NCBI GenBank assembly: GCA_036494715.1 | Contig: DASXNY010000024.1 | Span: 1 to 39,548 of the forward strand | Length of the DNA stretch: 39,548 nucleotides | DNA from: JAICJR01 sp036494715 | GTDB lineage: Bacteria > Actinomycetota > Thermoleophilia > Solirubrobacterales > Thermoleophilaceae | Direction of reading: 5' to 3' | In this document: piece after piece, positions 14,436-22,904 of the stretch | Numbering within the stretch: position 1 is the stretch's first letter | Layout: each line of letters opens with the position of its first letter | Made by a program: the position numbers and the translations under genes | Notes under the pieces: model-generated | The model's database searches: none | Told to the model about the DNA's origin: nothing | What the model saw: only the letters and a program-made list of their open reading frames with translations

Positions 14436-17097
14436 GCCCGTTCCCGAGAACTTCCCCTCCATTCTCTGGTTTGGAGGCTACGAGGAGGCCACGGGTCTCG
14501 CCGACGAGATCCGCGGCTTCCTGCGCGCGCTCGAGGCGCGCGGCCACGAGCCGGCCGTGCGCGCCTTCCTGCCCCCGCGCCACCGCACAGACCTGAGCGT
14601 TGCCGACCGGAAGATGCTCGACAGGCAGGCGGGGCGCTCACCCAAACTGCCGATGCTGGCCGTCCACCACTACATCGCCAACCGGCGCCAGACGGTGGTG
14701 CCAAACGCGGTCAACGTCGGGCGCGCGATGTTCGAGACCGACCGCCTCCCGACCGGCTGGCTCGAGCTGCTGATGCCGCGCGACGAGATCTGGGTGCCCT
14801 GCGAGCACAACGCCGAGGCGTTCCGCCGCAGCGGGCTGCCGGAGGCCAAGCTGCGCGTGCTCGGCGAGACCATCGACTTCGGCGTCTACTCGCCGGGGAT
14901 CGAGCCGTACCCGCTCCGGTTCGAGGACGAGCGCTTCACGTTCCTCTCCAACTTCGACTTCGGCGAGCGCAAGGGCTGGCGCCAGCTGATCGCCGGCTGG
15001 GCCGAGGCCTTCAGCGCCGACGACAGCGTCCGGCTCCTGCTCAAGACCGGCTCCTACACGCACGGCGCCGATTACGCGAGCGAGCGCATCCGCGATTACA
15101 TACGCCATCGCTTCGGCGCCGACGCGATCGACAAGATGGCGCCGATCGAGATCCTCTCGGCGCGGCTGCCCGCCGACGAGGTGCCGGGCCTGTACGCCGC
15201 CTCCGACGCCTACGTGCTCGCCTCCCGCGGCGAGGGCTGGGGTCGCCCCTACATGGAGGCGATGGCGATGGGCCTGCCGACGATCGGCAGCCGCTGGAGC
15301 GGCAATCTCGACTTCATGAACGACGACAACAGCTGGCTCGTCGATGGCAAGCTCGTGCCGGTCGCCCCGGACGCCGAGGCGTTCCCCACGCACCTCACCC
15401 AGGGCCACAAGTGGTTCGAGCCCGACGTCGACGCGCTGGCCGAGGCGCTCCGCTCGGTGGCCCGCGAGCCCGAGGCGGCGCGCGCCAAGGCCGCCGGCGC
15501 GCGCGCGGAGCTGATCGAGAAGTTCGGCCCCGACGCGATCGTCGACCGTATCGAGGAGCTCACCACCGCCGCCTTCGAGCGCCACCACCGCCCCTTCGCC
15601 TGCGCGATCCGCGGCTCGTTCGGCAGCAACGCCTCGCTCGCCATCGTCAACGACGCGCTGGCGGGCACGTTCGAGCGCAGCGGCCGCAACGTCGCCTACT
15701 GCGCACAGCGCGAGTCTGAGCCGCTGCTCGAGCATGTGCCCGGCATCAACCACTCCTGGCCGCCGGTGTTCGACTCCACCACGCTCGGCCCGACCGTGAT
15801 GATCCTGCCCTGGGAGTACGGGGCGCCGCCGCGCGACTGGGTCAGCGAGGTGCGCGAGCGCGCCGATCGCGTGTGGGTGCCGAGCGCCTATGTGCGTGAC
15901 TCCTACATCGAGGCGGGCATGCTGCCCGGGGTGATCGAGGTCGTGCCGAACGGCGTCGACCTGAGCATCTTCAGCGCCGAGGGCCCGCGCTACGAGCTCC
16001 CGCACCAAGCGGGCTGCAGCTTCCTCTTCGTTGGCGGCAGCATCTGGCGCAAGGGCGCCGACCTGCTGATCAGCGCCTGGGCCGACGCTTTTGGGCCGGA
16101 CGACGACGTGCAGCTCGTCGTGAAGGACTTCGGCACCGGGAGCCACTACCGCACGCAGAACAGCGGCGATCAGCTGCGCAAGCTCGCGGCGCGGGACGAC
16201 GTCGCCCGCGTGACCTACATCGACGACGAGCTCTCCGCCGAGGAGCTGGCCGGGCTGTACCGCGCCTGCGACGTGTTCGTGACTCCGTACCGCGGCGAGG
16301 GCTTCTGCCTGCCCGCGCTCGAGGCGATGGCCTGCGGCCTGCCGGTGATCCACAACGGCGTCGGCCCGACGTCCGAGTTCGTGCCCGATGACGGCGGCTG
16401 GGTGCTGCCGGCGGAGCGCATCGAGATCGAGACTCGCGCCCGCCTGCCCGAGCTCGCCGCGCCCGGCTGGGTGCACGAGCCGGACTACGACGCCCTCGTG
16501 GCCACGCTCCGCAAGGTCGCCGGCTCGCCCAGCGAGCGTGAGACGCGCGCGGCGTCGGCGCTCGTGCGTGCGCAGGACTACCACTGGGACCGCGTCGGCG
16601 CGATCGCCGACGAGTCGCTCACGCGCCTCGAGGAGGAGGGCCTGCCGCTGGCGCGCGAGATCGCGCCCGCCCAGCTCGAGCGCCGCGATCAGCTCGTGCT
16701 GTTCGCGCCCGACTGGGACGACGAGGAGAGCTGGGCCACCGCGCTCGCGCGCTGGGCCGCCGCGATCGGCGACGACGACCCGGTGACCCTGGCCCTCTAC
16801 CTGCCCGCCGGTGCGGACCCAAGCGTGCTCGCCCCGCGCATCCTCGACAGCCTCGACAGCGCCGGGCTCGCCCAGGACAAGCTTCCCGACATCGCGCTCT
16901 GCGAGCCCGAGTCGGCCAGCCTGCCGAGCCTGGTGGCCGCGGCCGGCGCCGTGCTGGTACCCGAGGGGGCGACTCCGCCGGCGGCGCTCGTGCGGCGCGC
17001 TCAGCAGGTCCTGAGCGCGGTTCCGCAGGAGCTCAGTGCCTACGCCGCCGGCCTGCGCGACTCCCTACCCAGACGGATCGCCGGATCGCTCTCCTGA
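14395..17097 (+). CDS. Double GT4 glycosyltransferase with extra C-terminal module
   Basis: 900 residues from GTG 14395, or 894 from GTG 14413. Two complete GT-B/GT4 modules lie in tandem. The first (about residues 20-400) has EGWGRPYMEAMAMGLPTIGS, and the second (about 402-755) has EGFCLPALEAMACGLPVIHN; both carry the E-x7-E nucleotide-sugar binding motif. Residues about 765-900 form a third region resembling the C-terminus of the protein at 18524. No membrane segment or signal peptide is present, so it should act in the cytoplasm on nucleotide-sugar donors. Lying between flagellar assembly and chemotaxis genes and near the flagellins, it is a good candidate for flagellin glycosylation. This is an inference: the acceptor could instead be a cell-surface polymer. 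Confidence 0.85.
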   Translation: MPTYPGVDPSSSRKPVPENFPSILWFGGYEEATGLADEIRGFLRALEARGHEPAVRAFLPPRHRTDLSVADRKMLDRQAGRSPKLPMLAVHHYIANRRQTVVPNAVNVGRAMFETDRLPTGWLELLMPRDEIWVPCEHNAEAFRRSGLPEAKLRVLGETIDFGVYSPGIEPYPLRFEDERFTFLSNFDFGERKGWRQLIAGWAEAFSADDSVRLLLKTGSYTHGADYASERIRDYIRHRFGADAIDKMAPIEILSARLPADEVPGLYAASDAYVLASRGEGWGRPYMEAMAMGLPTIGSRWSGNLDFMNDDNSWLVDGKLVPVAPDAEAFPTHLTQGHKWFEPDVDALAEALRSVAREPEAARAKAAGARAELIEKFGPDAIVDRIEELTTAAFERHHRPFACAIRGSFGSNASLAIVNDALAGTFERSGRNVAYCAQRESEPLLEHVPGINHSWPPVFDSTTLGPTVMILPWEYGAPPRDWVSEVRERADRVWVPSAYVRDSYIEAGMLPGVIEVVPNGVDLSIFSAEGPRYELPHQAGCSFLFVGGSIWRKGADLLISAWADAFGPDDDVQLVVKDFGTGSHYRTQNSGDQLRKLAARDDVARVTYIDDELSAEELAGLYRACDVFVTPYRGEGFCLPALEAMACGLPVIHNGVGPTSEFVPDDGGWVLPAERIEIETRARLPELAAPGWVHEPDYDALVATLRKVAGSPSERETRAASALVRAQDYHWDRVGAIADESLTRLEEEGLPLAREIAPAQLERRDQLVLFAPDWDDEESWATALARWAAAIGDDDPVTLALYLPAGADPSVLAPRILDSLDSAGLAQDKLPDIALCEPESASLPSLVAAAGAVLVPEGATPPAALVRRAQQVLSAVPQELSAYAAGLRDSLPRRIAGSLS

Positions 17098-17107
17098 GGG
17101 ACTTCGA

Positions 17108-17134
17108 TAAAGAAGCAGGGCACGCAGCCGATTA
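17108..17134 (+). promoter_or_regulatory. Sigma-28-type promoter before the CheY-like gene
   Basis: TAAAGAAG (17108-17115), an 11-nt spacer and GCCGATTA (17127-17134) match the FliA consensus at all key positions. The predicted leader before the ATG at 17214 is about 70 nt. The site follows the stop of the double glycosyltransferase by 10 nt. Confidence 0.8.
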
Positions 17135-17213
17135 GCCGGAACGAGTGAGTAGATAGCCTCATTTGACCAAGCGGGCAGGGTCCGCTGACAACAGTCAGAG
17201 AAGGAATCAGTAA

Positions 17214-17588
17214 ATGCCGAAGGTCCTCATCGTTGAAGACAGCCCGACCCAGGCGCTCCGCACACGCATCGCGCTCGAGTCCCAGGGCTTCGAGGTCTCA
17301 ATCGTCAACGACAGCCGCCAGGCGGCCGACGCGGCCAAGGAGGAGCAGCCCGACGTCGTGCTGTCGGACGTGCGCATGCCCGGCCTCGACGGCTTCCAGC
17401 TCACCGAGGCCTTCCGCGGCGACCCCGTCCTCGCCAGCATGGCGATCGTGCTGAACAGCGCGACCGTGAACGAGGAAGAGGACAAGGCGCTCGCCCTCAC
17501 CCTCGGCGCCCAGGACTACATCGAAAAGGGCCTCGCTCCCGACGCCCTGGCGTCCGCGCTCACCGGCGCCATCAGCAGCGCCGTCTGA
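17214..17588 (+). CDS. CheY-like single-domain response regulator
   Basis: 124 residues from ATG 17214, with AAGGAAT 10 nt upstream. It is a complete receiver domain: acidic pair in LIVEDS, phosphoacceptor D52 in VVLSDVRMPG, and the conserved lysine in DYIEKG. The Thr/Ser switch region is VLNSAT rather than the usual TS/TA context. No output domain is present. It could be the CheY that carries the signal from CheA to the motor, since no other stand-alone receiver lies in the window. Alternatively it could serve the flanking glycosylation genes. It has its own sigma-28-type promoter and is followed by a small GC-rich hairpin. Confidence 0.87.
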   Translation: MPKVLIVEDSPTQALRTRIALESQGFEVSIVNDSRQAADAAKEEQPDVVLSDVRMPGLDGFQLTEAFRGDPVLASMAIVLNSATVNEEEDKALALTLGAQDYIEKGLAPDALASALTGAISSAV

Positions 17589-17595
17589 GTTCCTC

Positions 17596-17612
17596 GCGCG
17601 CCTCGAGCGCGC
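17596..17612. terminator. Possible weak terminator after the CheY-like gene
   Basis: GCGCGC (17596-17601) and GCGCGC (17607-17612) form a 6-bp stem around a CTCGA loop, 7 nt after the stop codon and directly before the next sigma-28-type promoter. There is no T-run, so termination strength is uncertain. Confidence 0.35.
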
Positions 17613-17613
17613 C

Positions 17614-17640
17614 TCAAGTCCGCCGGGAGTCGGTCGATCA
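17614..17640 (+). promoter_or_regulatory. Sigma-28-type promoter before the methyltransferase gene
   Basis: TCAAGTCC (17614-17621), an 11-nt spacer and GTCGATCA (17633-17640). The second base of each element departs from the E. coli consensus in the same way as in several sister sites here. The ATG lies 56 nt past the -10 element. Confidence 0.65.
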
Positions 17641-17696
17641 ACCGGACTAGCTCGGGCCGGCTCGGCCGAGCGATCCGATCCCCGATCCCTCCCTCG

Positions 17697-18527
17697 ATGC
17701 GTTTTCACGATCCTGAGCTCGCACGCGAACGCCGGCACATCCTCCAGAGCCTGATCGAGGACATGAGGAAGTACGACTGGCGCGAGGTCCCCTGCGCGGT
17801 CTGCGGTGAGACCGAGCGGCTCGAGCCCGCCCTCGAGAAGTGGGGCATCGCGATGAAGCGCTGCGCCGAGTGCGGTCACCTCTTCACCAGCCCGCGCATG
17901 CCGGACGAGGCCGTGCCGGAGCTCTACGGAAGCTTTTACTGGGAGCAGTACCAGGTTGCGATCGGATCCCCCTCGATCCAGGAGCGGCTCCAGTTCGACT
18001 ACGCGAACGGGCTTGGCAAGCTCCAGCGCGACATCCTTCCCCACCGCACGAGCGGCCGGCTGCTGGACGTCGGCGCCTCCAGCGGCGGGCTCGTGAAGCA
18101 GGCCGCGGACCGCGGCTTCGACGCCTGCGGCCTGGAGCCGGCGGCGGACGTCTGCCAGCTCGCGCGCGATGCACACGGCGTGACGATGTACTGCGGATCG
18201 CTCGCGGAGCAGCAGTTCCCGGAGGGTTCCTTCGACATCGTGGCGCTCCACGACGTGCTCGAGCACATGTTCGAGCCGGTCGAGGAGATCCGCGAGATGC
18301 GCCGCGTGCTCAAGCTCGGCGGCCTGCTCGTGATCGAGACCCCGACCACGTCGTCGCTCAACTACTCCGACCAGGGTCTCGACTGGTCGACCGTCAGCCC
18401 GCTGGAGCACGTGCACCTCTTCAACGAGCGCAACGCCGAGCGCGTGCTGGTCGAGAACGGCTTCCGCATCGTCGACCTCTACTCGCCCCACGAGGACAAC
18501 TGGATCGCAGCCGCGGAGGCAATATGA
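17697..18527 (+). CDS. Class I SAM-dependent methyltransferase with N-terminal zinc-ribbon-like motif
   Basis: 276 residues from ATG 17697. Residues about 35-65 contain two CxxC pairs (CAVCGE and CAECGH) separated by 21 residues, likely a zinc-binding knuckle. The methyltransferase core follows, with motif I LLDVGASSGGLVKQA, motif II around CGLEPAADV and the post-motif segment FDIVALHDVLEHMFEP. This Cys4-plus-methyltransferase arrangement is common in sugar- or surface-glycan-modifying enzymes. Its stop overlaps the start of a GT4-GT2 glycosyltransferase by 4 nt, so the two are probably made together from a sigma-28-type promoter. Methylation of the flagellin glycan is the most economical inference. 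Confidence 0.83.
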   Translation: MRFHDPELARERRHILQSLIEDMRKYDWREVPCAVCGETERLEPALEKWGIAMKRCAECGHLFTSPRMPDEAVPELYGSFYWEQYQVAIGSPSIQERLQFDYANGLGKLQRDILPHRTSGRLLDVGASSGGLVKQAADRGFDACGLEPAADVCQLARDAHGVTMYCGSLAEQQFPEGSFDIVALHDVLEHMFEPVEEIREMRRVLKLGGLLVIETPTTSSLNYSDQGLDWSTVSPLEHVHLFNERNAERVLVENGFRIVDLYSPHEDNWIAAAEAI

Positions 18528-20860
18528 GCCTGAGGATCTGCATCATCAGCCGCGAGTACCCGCCGGAGTCGGCCTTCGGGGGCATCGCCCGCGCCGAGCA
18601 CATCGCCGCCCGCGCCCTGGCGCGCGCCGGCGCGGACGTCCACGTGATCACGTACTCGCCGCGCGGCCTCTTCACGCGTGCGATTAAGGACGGCGTGGTG
18701 GTGCATCGGCTGCCCGCACAGACGCCCCAGGTCCCGGCGGACATGCACTACGTGGTGGCGGGCGCCTGGAGCCTGACCGTCGCGGGCTACTACGCGGCGC
18801 TCGACTCGCTCGTAGGTTTCGACGTCGTGCACGCACAGGACTACTTCGGCGAGACGCTCCACCTCGAACGCCGGCCCGAGACGGCTCTCGTCGTCCGGCT
18901 GCACGCGCTGAGCGGCGTTGTGTCCGAGCGCTCGGGCCGCCCGCGGTCCGGCGGCGACAGGGGACTCGAGGCTCTCGAGACCGCCGCCCTCGTGAAGGCG
19001 GACCTCCTGCTCGGGCCGACCCAGCAGGTGATCGACGAGACGCAACGCTTCGTGGGCCAGCGCACGCCGCCCGTGCGCGCGCTCCCCCTCGGCATGGACT
19101 TCGAGCGCTTCACGCCGCGCGAGGCCGCTCCGCGGGAGGGCCAGCCGCTGCGGCTGCTGTTCCTGGGCCGGCTCGAGCCGCTCAAGTGCCCCGAGCTCGC
19201 GCTCTACGCGGCCGCCGCCGCGAAGGGCCGCGGGCTCGACGTGGCGCTCACACTGGTGGGCCGCGACATCGACGGCTACCGCGTCGGCACGCTCGTGCCG
19301 CTGATGCGCGAGCTGGGCCTCGACTTCGGCGACGTCCGCTTCGTGGCCGAGGTCGACGAGGCCGGTGTCCTGCAGCACATCGGGGCGAGTGACTGCGCGA
19401 TCCTGCCCTCCCGCTTCGAGAACTTCCACATGGCCGCCGTCGAAGCGCTCGCCTGCGGTGTGCCCGTGATCACGAGCGACCGCAGCGGCCTGAGCGGCTG
19501 GCTCGCCCCAGACGACGGGTTGCTGGCGCTGCCGATCGAGGACGCCGCCGGCTTTGGAACGCAGGCCGCGGAGGCACTCGCCGGCGGCTGGGCGGCGCAG
19601 ACCGCGAGCCGCGCGCAGCAGCGCGTGCGCGAGCTGTTCGACGCAGATGAGGTCGCGGGGCAGCAGCTTGCCGTCTACCACGAGCTCGTCCAGCGTCTCG
19701 GCGCGGGGGCCGGGCCGCAGGTCGCCGCTGAGGCGACCTCGAAGCTCGGCATCGTGGTCCTCGCTCACAACGCGCTCGACTACACCCAGCGCGCCCTTAG
19801 GAGCATCCTGCGCCACACCGACACCGGCTTCACCGTCTATCTCGTGGACAACGCCTCCACGGACGGCACGCCTGACTGGGCCACGGACTTCGATCCGCGG
19901 GTCAGGCTGCTGCGCTCGGAGGAGAACCTCGGCGTGTCGGGCGGGCGCAACGTGGGCATCGCGGCCGCGCTCGCCGATGACGTCGATCACGTCGTGTTCC
20001 TCGACAACGACGTCGAGGTCTACTCCGGCTGGTGGCAGCCGTTCGCGGCAGCACTCGAGGCCGATCGCGGCGCGGCAATCGCCGGCGAGCGTGGCGTGCG
20101 CCTCCACTTCCACGCCGACGGCCGCAACGAGGAGACCCTCAACTGCCCGGGCCCGGTCGAGGCAGACATGGTCGTCGGCTTCTGCATGTTCATGTCGGCG
20201 GACGCAATGCGCCAGATCGGCCGCTTTGACGAGAACCTCGGCCTCTTCTGGCACGACGACGACGACTACTGCCTGCGCGCGAAGCGGCTCGGGTTCCGCG
20301 TGCTGCACGTGGGCAGCGGCCGCCTGATCCACTTCGAGCACAAGTCCTCCGCGCAGGTCGACGGCATCTGGGAGTCGGCGGAGGCCGACGCTCCCTCGTC
20401 GCTGTCCGCCGACAACCAGCGTTACCTGGCCGCCAAGTGGCGCGGCGACGGGCGAGGCGACGGCCTCGAGGGCGCGCGCGGCTTCGTCGCGCTGGCCTTC
20501 GGCGACGAGCTGCTTGCCAGCTCGGAGCTGCTGGCCGCCTGGGTGGGCGAGTTCAGTGGCAGCGACGACGCCACGCTCGCGATCTATGCGAACGGGACGC
20601 CCGCCGACGAGCTCGCCAACCGTCTCGCGAGCGTGCTCGCCGCCGCCGGACTGGACGGCGACTCGGGTGCCGACCTGCTGCTCGTGCAGGGCGGCGACGG
20701 CTCGGAGGCGGCCATCGCCGGCAGCGTCGACGCCGTCTTCACCAGACGGGATCCGCAGGGCGTCTTCCACGCCCCGGCACATTTCGACGACGCCCAGCTC
20801 GATCGGCTGCGAGCGCTTGCCGAGCGCCGCTGGGCCGCGCTCGCGCCGCAGGCTGTCTGA
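18524..20860 (+). CDS. Bifunctional glycosyltransferase: GT4 domain fused to GT2 domain
   Basis: 778 residues from ATG 18524. Residues 1-400 are a GT4 enzyme: SREYPPESAFGGIARAEH at the N-terminus and SRFENFHMAAVEALACGVPV at about 295-315. Residues about 405-645 are a GT2 (GT-A) enzyme: LGIVVLAHNALDYTQRALRS, the DxD-type VFLDNDVEV at about 490 and FWHDDDDYCLRAKRLG at about 575. Residues 650-778 form a third region similar to the tail of the 900-residue protein. No membrane span is seen. Two activities in one chain suggest addition of two consecutive sugars. It is co-transcribed with the methyltransferase and is flanked by cheW, so a flagellin-glycan role is likely but unproven. Confidence 0.86.
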   Translation: MSLRICIISREYPPESAFGGIARAEHIAARALARAGADVHVITYSPRGLFTRAIKDGVVVHRLPAQTPQVPADMHYVVAGAWSLTVAGYYAALDSLVGFDVVHAQDYFGETLHLERRPETALVVRLHALSGVVSERSGRPRSGGDRGLEALETAALVKADLLLGPTQQVIDETQRFVGQRTPPVRALPLGMDFERFTPREAAPREGQPLRLLFLGRLEPLKCPELALYAAAAAKGRGLDVALTLVGRDIDGYRVGTLVPLMRELGLDFGDVRFVAEVDEAGVLQHIGASDCAILPSRFENFHMAAVEALACGVPVITSDRSGLSGWLAPDDGLLALPIEDAAGFGTQAAEALAGGWAAQTASRAQQRVRELFDADEVAGQQLAVYHELVQRLGAGAGPQVAAEATSKLGIVVLAHNALDYTQRALRSILRHTDTGFTVYLVDNASTDGTPDWATDFDPRVRLLRSEENLGVSGGRNVGIAAALADDVDHVVFLDNDVEVYSGWWQPFAAALEADRGAAIAGERGVRLHFHADGRNEETLNCPGPVEADMVVGFCMFMSADAMRQIGRFDENLGLFWHDDDDYCLRAKRLGFRVLHVGSGRLIHFEHKSSAQVDGIWESAEADAPSSLSADNQRYLAAKWRGDGRGDGLEGARGFVALAFGDELLASSELLAAWVGEFSGSDDATLAIYANGTPADELANRLASVLAAAGLDGDSGADLLLVQGGDGSEAAIAGSVDAVFTRRDPQGVFHAPAHFDDAQLDRLRALAERRWAALAPQAV

Positions 20861-20895
20861 GCCCGTCCGCGCTAGTACAGCCGTCGAACACGCCA

Positions 20896-20922
20896 TCAAA
20901 AGCAGCGCTTCAAGGCCGATCA
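20896..20922 (+). promoter_or_regulatory. Sigma-28-type promoter before cheW1, leaderless
   Basis: TCAAAAGC (20896-20903), an 11-nt spacer and GCCGATCA (20915-20922). Only 7 nt separate the -10 element from the cheW ATG at 20930, so transcription should begin at or next to the A of the start codon. No ribosome site is present. Confidence 0.75.
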
Positions 20923-20929
20923 CACGGGC

Positions 20930-21406
20930 ATGAGCACCCCTGCCGTCAGCGACAGCGAGACGGCTTCAGCCGTCGCCACCCAGCTAGTCGTCTTCCGCAT
21001 CGCGAAGTCCGAGTACGGCCTGGCGGTGGGCAGCGTGATGGAGGTCCTGCGCATGGTCGCGCTCACGCCCGTCCCCGAGGCGCCGGACTGGCTGACGGGG
21101 GTGATCAACCTGCGCGGCACGGTGATCCCGGTGATCGACCTCCGCACGCGCCTGGGCCTGACGCCGCAGCCGGCCGGCCTGAGCACGCCGATCATCGTCG
21201 CCGAGGTTGCGGCCGGGAGTGTCGGCCTCATCGCCGACTCGGTCGCCGACTTTGTCAACGTGCCCGGCGACGCGATCGACCCGCCGGCGGCCCGCGCGGG
21301 CGACACGGGCGCTGTCGCGGGCCTGGCGCGCTCGGGCGAGCGGCTGATTCTGATCCTCGATCTCGACAACGTCTGCGCCGGAGCGCAGCCGCTGGCCGCC
21401 CCATGA
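20930..21406 (+). CDS. cheW: Chemotaxis coupling protein CheW (first copy)
   Basis: 158 residues from ATG 20930. A 17-residue variable start leads into the CheW fold: LVVFRIAKSEYGLAVGSVME, then PVPEAPDWLTGVINLRGTVI and PVIDLRTRLGL, the strongest family signature. CheW links receptors to the CheA kinase in the signalling array. The start is placed by homology and by a promoter that ends 8 nt upstream, implying a leaderless mRNA. The stop overlaps the cheR start by 4 nt. A second, longer CheW follows cheR, and the two are clearly divergent and not a recent duplication. Confidence 0.92.
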   Translation: MSTPAVSDSETASAVATQLVVFRIAKSEYGLAVGSVMEVLRMVALTPVPEAPDWLTGVINLRGTVIPVIDLRTRLGLTPQPAGLSTPIIVAEVAAGSVGLIADSVADFVNVPGDAIDPPAARAGDTGAVAGLARSGERLILILDLDNVCAGAQPLAAP

Positions 21407-22842
21407 CCGGCGGAGCGCGCACGCTGACGCTCAGCAGCGCCGATTTCGAGCGCTATCGGGCGATCGTCCGGCAGCGCGCCGGCATCGAGATCCCCGAGGC
21501 CCGCAGGGGCGACCTCGAGAAGGGCATCTGCGCCGCTCTCACGCTCACCGGAGCGCCCGATCACGGCGCCCTCTGCGAGCTGCTGGCAGAGGGAGGCGAG
21601 CGCGGCGCCGCCGCGTTCGAGGCGATCGTGCCCGCGATCACCATCAACGAGACGCACTTCTTCCGCAATCGTCCGCAGATGAAGGCGCTCTGGGCGGACA
21701 TCCTGCCGCGGCTGATCGAGGCGCGGCGCTCGACGCGCCGGCTGCGCATCTGGAGTGCCGGCTGCTCGACGGGCGAGGAGCCCTACTCGTTGGCGATCCT
21801 GATCGACAGGCTGCTGCCCGAGCGCGAGGACTGGGACGTGTTGATCCGCGCAACGGACATCGATACGACTGCGCTGGCCAAGGCGGACGTCGGTCGCTAC
21901 GGCAGCTGGTCCTTCCGCGACGTGCCGGCGGAGGTCAAGGAGAGGTACTTCGTCGGCTCGGGCGAGCACGAGTTCGAGCTCGCGCCGCGCATCCGCCGGA
22001 TGGTCAGCTTCGCGCGGCTCAACCTGATCGAAGACCGCTACCCCTCGGTAGCCACCCTGACCGACCGCATGGACCTGGTGCTGTGCCGCAACGTGCTCAT
22101 CTATTTCCGTGCGGAGGCGATCCGGGGCGTCGTCGAACGTCTCCACGACTCGCTCGTCGAGGGCGGCTGGCTCGTGGTCGGGCATGCAGAGCCCTCGCAG
22201 GAGATCTTCGAGCGCTATCAGGTGGTCAACTATCCGGGTACGGTCGTCTACAGGCGCCCGTCACTGCCGCTCCGGCCGCTGCCGGCGCCGCTGGCTCCGG
22301 TCACTCCGGCCAAGCGGCGCGCCGCGCCCGTCGCCCCCGCGGCGCCTGCACTGGATGCCGAGGAGGCGTACGCGCTGTTCGGCGCGGGCAAGGCCGGCGA
22401 GGCGATCAATCGCCTCGAGGAGCTCGCCGCTGCCTCGCCCGCCGACTACCGCGCGCCATACCTGCTCGCCAAGATCTTCGCCAGCAGGGTGCGCTTCGCG
22501 GAGGCCGAGCGCTGGGTCGACATCGCGCTCGCGAACCGGGGGTTGGCGCCGGAGGCGCACTACCTGCGCGGTATCGCGCTGCAGGAGCAAGGCAAGCTCG
22601 AGTCTGCGCTAGCCGCGTTCCGTCGCAGCGTTTTCCTCGACCAGACCTTCGTGCTGGGTCACTTCGCGGCCGCCGCGGTGTTCGGCCGCACCGGCCAGGC
22701 GGCGCGCGCTCAGAAGTCGCTCGCCACCATCGCCGACCTGCTCTCGGGTCGGCCTGCCGAAGAGCTCCTGGCCGAGGGCGACGGCCTCACCGTGGGACGC
22801 CTGCGGGAGCTCGTGACAGTCCAGCGGGAACTGGTCGCCTAG
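21403..22842 (+). CDS. cheR: Chemotaxis methyltransferase CheR with C-terminal TPR-like domain
   Basis: 479 residues from ATG 21403. The N-terminal helical domain (YRAIVRQRAGIEIPEARRGD) and the catalytic domain (ITINETHFFRN, SAM-binding IWSAGCSTGEEPYSLA at about 115-130, then LVLCRNVLIYF) are typical CheR. It methylates glutamates of chemoreceptors. A Pro/Ala-rich linker (about 285-312) leads to a tetratricopeptide-like region to about residue 460 (EAYALFGAGKAGEAINRLEE, AHYLRGIALQEQGKLESALA). CheR-TPR fusions occur in FrzF and WspC type systems. The TPR part may provide receptor recognition, because the chemoreceptor here lacks the C-terminal pentapeptide used by enterobacterial CheR. Confidence 0.93.
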   Translation: MTGGARTLTLSSADFERYRAIVRQRAGIEIPEARRGDLEKGICAALTLTGAPDHGALCELLAEGGERGAAAFEAIVPAITINETHFFRNRPQMKALWADILPRLIEARRSTRRLRIWSAGCSTGEEPYSLAILIDRLLPEREDWDVLIRATDIDTTALAKADVGRYGSWSFRDVPAEVKERYFVGSGEHEFELAPRIRRMVSFARLNLIEDRYPSVATLTDRMDLVLCRNVLIYFRAEAIRGVVERLHDSLVEGGWLVVGHAEPSQEIFERYQVVNYPGTVVYRRPSLPLRPLPAPLAPVTPAKRRAAPVAPAAPALDAEEAYALFGAGKAGEAINRLEELAAASPADYRAPYLLAKIFASRVRFAEAERWVDIALANRGLAPEAHYLRGIALQEQGKLESALAAFRRSVFLDQTFVLGHFAAAAVFGRTGQAARAQKSLATIADLLSGRPAEELLAEGDGLTVGRLRELVTVQRELVA

Positions 22843-22868
22843 CGGCCTTCCAGAGCGATCGGAGTACC

Positions 22869-22895
22869 TCAAGACCGGGGTCCGCGCGCCGATCA
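22869..22895 (+). promoter_or_regulatory. Sigma-28-type promoter before cheW2, near-leaderless
   Basis: TCAAGACC (22869-22876), an 11-nt spacer and GCCGATCA (22888-22895). The ATG at 22905 lies 9 nt past the -10 element, leaving at most a 1-3 nt leader. The -10 octamer is identical to that of cheW1. Confidence 0.75.
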
Positions 22896-22904
22896 ACCGG
22901 GGCG

